In this document: positions 62,316 to 64,000 of the stretch, piece by piece | Layout of the letters: each line of letters begins with the position of its first letter | Numbering within the stretch: the first letter of the stretch is position 1 | Assembly (NCBI GenBank): GCA_964036155.1 | Contig: OZ038422.1 | Location: forward strand, 61,279,201 to 61,343,200 | Direction: 5' to 3' | DNA: 64,000 nt | DNA from: Diploscapter coronatus | Taxonomy: Eukaryota; Nematoda; Chromadorea; Rhabditida; Rhabditidae | Program-made: the position numbers and the translations under genes | The notes under the pieces: generated by a model | Databases searched by the model: none | The model's input: the letters and a program-made list of their open reading frames with translations, nothing else | What the model was told of the DNA's origin: nothing

Positions 62316-63448
62316 AGAAGAGAACATAATAAAGACTTTGAAGTTTGGGAAAGCAGATTGAAAGAAAGGTATCTACAAGATCGAACCGATATAGATTGAT
62401 AGAGGAACGAAAAACCACTCGCCATGACCCCAAATGGTATGGTCTCGCCAAGCCACTCCCTCATATGCCAACAGCTACCATTTGGTAAACAAAAAGGTCA
62501 TTGGTAAAAGAAGATGGGCATATCGATTGGAACCATCTGATACCCAAGGGAAATTCAAAGTCTCATTTAATCTCATTATTATCTGGGAAGCCTTGGATCT
62601 TATACGAAGCGAAGCAAAATAATAAAGTAAATAGCACTTGAAGGAAAAGCTTCAGAATGTTATAACTAAAGAAAATGCAACAGAAACAACTTCGATAGTT
62701 TTTTCCTAATTCGAAGATGTAAATTTGAATTTGAATTTCTACGCTTTTCGCCAATCTTTTCTGAAATGTTTCGTTTTGGCTGAATTCAAATTCCGAATTT
62801 TGTCGAACGACATTTCCTAATTCCTTCCCTGATCATTGCCTTTGTTTCTCGTCTGCGATATTTCAACTGTCAAGAAAAACGGCACCGTCTAAAAATAGGC
62901 TGCTTTTTCCTACCCATATCCGATTTTGCACCTTCGATATCTCTATTGTTTTGTTAGCTCAAACCGTTTGGGGTTCGTTTTCTATCTTTTCGGTCTCTTC
63001 ATTCGTCGTGGTCTTTTGACATTTATTCCCTTCGTCTCCTTATTTCTCTAACTGTCTCCATTTTTGTCTTACTGTATCCCGTTCTATTTCTCGGCTTTCT
63101 CAGCTTTCCCTCACTCTGCTCTGAACGCCTTGACATGCCGCGCGCGCTGTCAGCGAGGTCGAGCTCACGAAATCGGCCAGAGCCGGAGATTTTCCCTGTT
63201 CGCCATTTTGTATCTATTGTTTGATTGGGTGGACTGTGCCGACTTTTCAGATGTTCCTTTGAATTTGTTTTTTAAATTAATTGTCTTTCAATTATAATTC
63301 AACGAAAAGTTACTACATTTTTCGACATTGCTCTCTACACCAAATCTTTCGAACTCGTTCACTTGAATTTGTTTGCGCCAAATTTTACAGATAGATACTT
63401 TGTTTAGACGAGCCCGTCCTCGGTTACGGAATACAAAAATCGAGTCAG

Positions 63449-64000
63449 ATGTGGCTGGTGGTGGGTATGCTTGCTGCTTTGTCAGCATCGCCCCCAGTTC
63501 AATCCAATCCGTTGTGCATCGATAGGCCCTGTTCTCATTGCCAGCACTATATCCGAGCTGGAGACGCTTGTGAAGACTATGGAACCGTCCCGATGTTATT
63601 CTGCGATCCGGAAACGAACTTGATGCGACTCTCCGAATTATCCTTCCTCGAATGCTTTTCTAGTCGATGGCTACTCCGAGAATGTGCATCTGGAACTTAC
63701 TACCAGCCACTAAAAGGATGCGTAGATCCGACGATTCAACCATTTATGCAGGGACTCTCAGTGTCGGGTACTGATTTAGATTTTTACCGATATTTTGAGA
63801 AATGCAATATTTTCTACAGGAAGCGGTCGAGTGGGAGATGCCTGCCAATACAACACAGACTGCCTTGGGGTAACAAGCTGACTTTGGCCTTTAAAAATCT
63901 TTATCTTCCATTTCAGGGCATGTACTGCTCGACAGGAGCCTGTACTTGTCTGTCAACCTACATTCTGCGAGAGTATTACTGTTACGAAAAGGTCAATCCA
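63449..64000 (+). CDS. Secreted cysteine-rich protein with EB-like module, 5' part
   Basis: Exons 63449-63767, 63820-63869 and 63917 to the window edge give the first 151 residues; the gene continues to the right. A signal peptide is clear ([19 protein letters not shown], cleavage near residue 19-21). The mature part is cysteine-rich: CIDRPCSHC, then a segment [13 protein letters not shown] that resembles a chitin-binding peritrophin-type core, then [23 protein letters not shown] written across two introns, which has the spacing of the nematode EB module. Such proteins are secreted and often cuticle- or gut-associated. The exact family is uncertain without the rest. Confidence 0.85.
   Translation, partial: MWLVVGMLAALSASPPVQSNPLCIDRPCSHCQHYIRAGDACEDYGTVPMLFCDPETNLMRLSELSFLECFSSRWLLRECASGTYYQPLKGCVDPTIQPFMQGLSVSGTDLDFYRYFEKCNIFYRKRSSGRCLPIQHRLPWGNKLTLAFKNLYLPFQGMYCSTGACTCLSTYILREYYCYEKVNP

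Larger units (their letters stand above)
60904..63448. other. Upstream region of the C2H2 gene and of the secreted Cys-rich gene
   Basis: Divergent intergenic sequence. It holds the GC-rich island at about 61.44-61.98 kb and a palindrome at 62232-62315. The long ORFs in the island are compositional. From about 62.9 kb the plus strand becomes pyrimidine-rich up to an acceptor-like TTTAG near 63406, a likely trans-splice site for the next gene. Confidence 0.45.

Overview
The window looks like nuclear DNA from a nematode. The genes are AT-rich and split by many very small introns (commonly 41-50 nt) with TTTTCAG or TTTTAG acceptors. Several start codons sit a few bases downstream of an acceptor-like site that has no upstream exon, as expected for spliced-leader trans-splicing. 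One gene carries an EB-like cysteine module, typical of nematode secreted proteins. Most genes are invisible as single long ORFs; I rebuilt them exon by exon, checking that phase is kept across every junction.

Layout. 0-3.1 kb, minus strand: the first exon of a PITHD1-like gene and, upstream of it, a complete eight-exon cyclin Y gene. 3.1-13.1 kb: no gene seen, pyrimidine-rich on the plus strand. 13.2-17.4 kb, plus strand: a 14-exon gene for a 696-residue Gln/Pro/Met-rich protein with a charged helical N terminus, possibly a SEL-8/LAG-3-type Notch co-activator; two of its introns hold small non-autonomous mobile elements. 18.5-24.7 kb, minus strand: a protein with two BED zinc fingers, a probable alternative first exon at 24.6 kb, and a GC-rich CAG/CGG-bearing island in a large intron. 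24.7-33.6 kb: no gene seen, purine-rich on the plus strand. 33.6-43.4 kb, minus strand: a TANC-family scaffold (P-loop NTPase, ankyrin repeats, TPR) with two alternative N-terminal exons.

47.9-58.2 kb, plus strand: three consecutive small genes whose products share one plan, a Pro-rich N-terminal part with PPxY-type WW-binding motifs followed by a single membrane segment at the C terminus. Their sequences otherwise look unrelated. This array is the least explained and most interesting part of the window. A second copy of one mobile element (50.1-50.8 kb, inverted relative to the first) lies between its first two members. 59.1-60.9 kb, minus strand: a C2H2 zinc-finger gene, with a GC-rich CAG-bearing island upstream. 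63.4-64.0 kb, plus strand: the start of a secreted cysteine-rich gene, cut by the window edge.

Taken together, this is ordinary nematode chromosome content: regulators (cyclin Y, BED and C2H2 proteins, a Q-rich cofactor), a scaffold, membrane adaptors and a secreted protein. They do not form an obvious pathway. The base-composition skew of the gene-poor stretches follows the sense strand of the gene downstream, suggesting that parts of them are long 5' introns or outrons.
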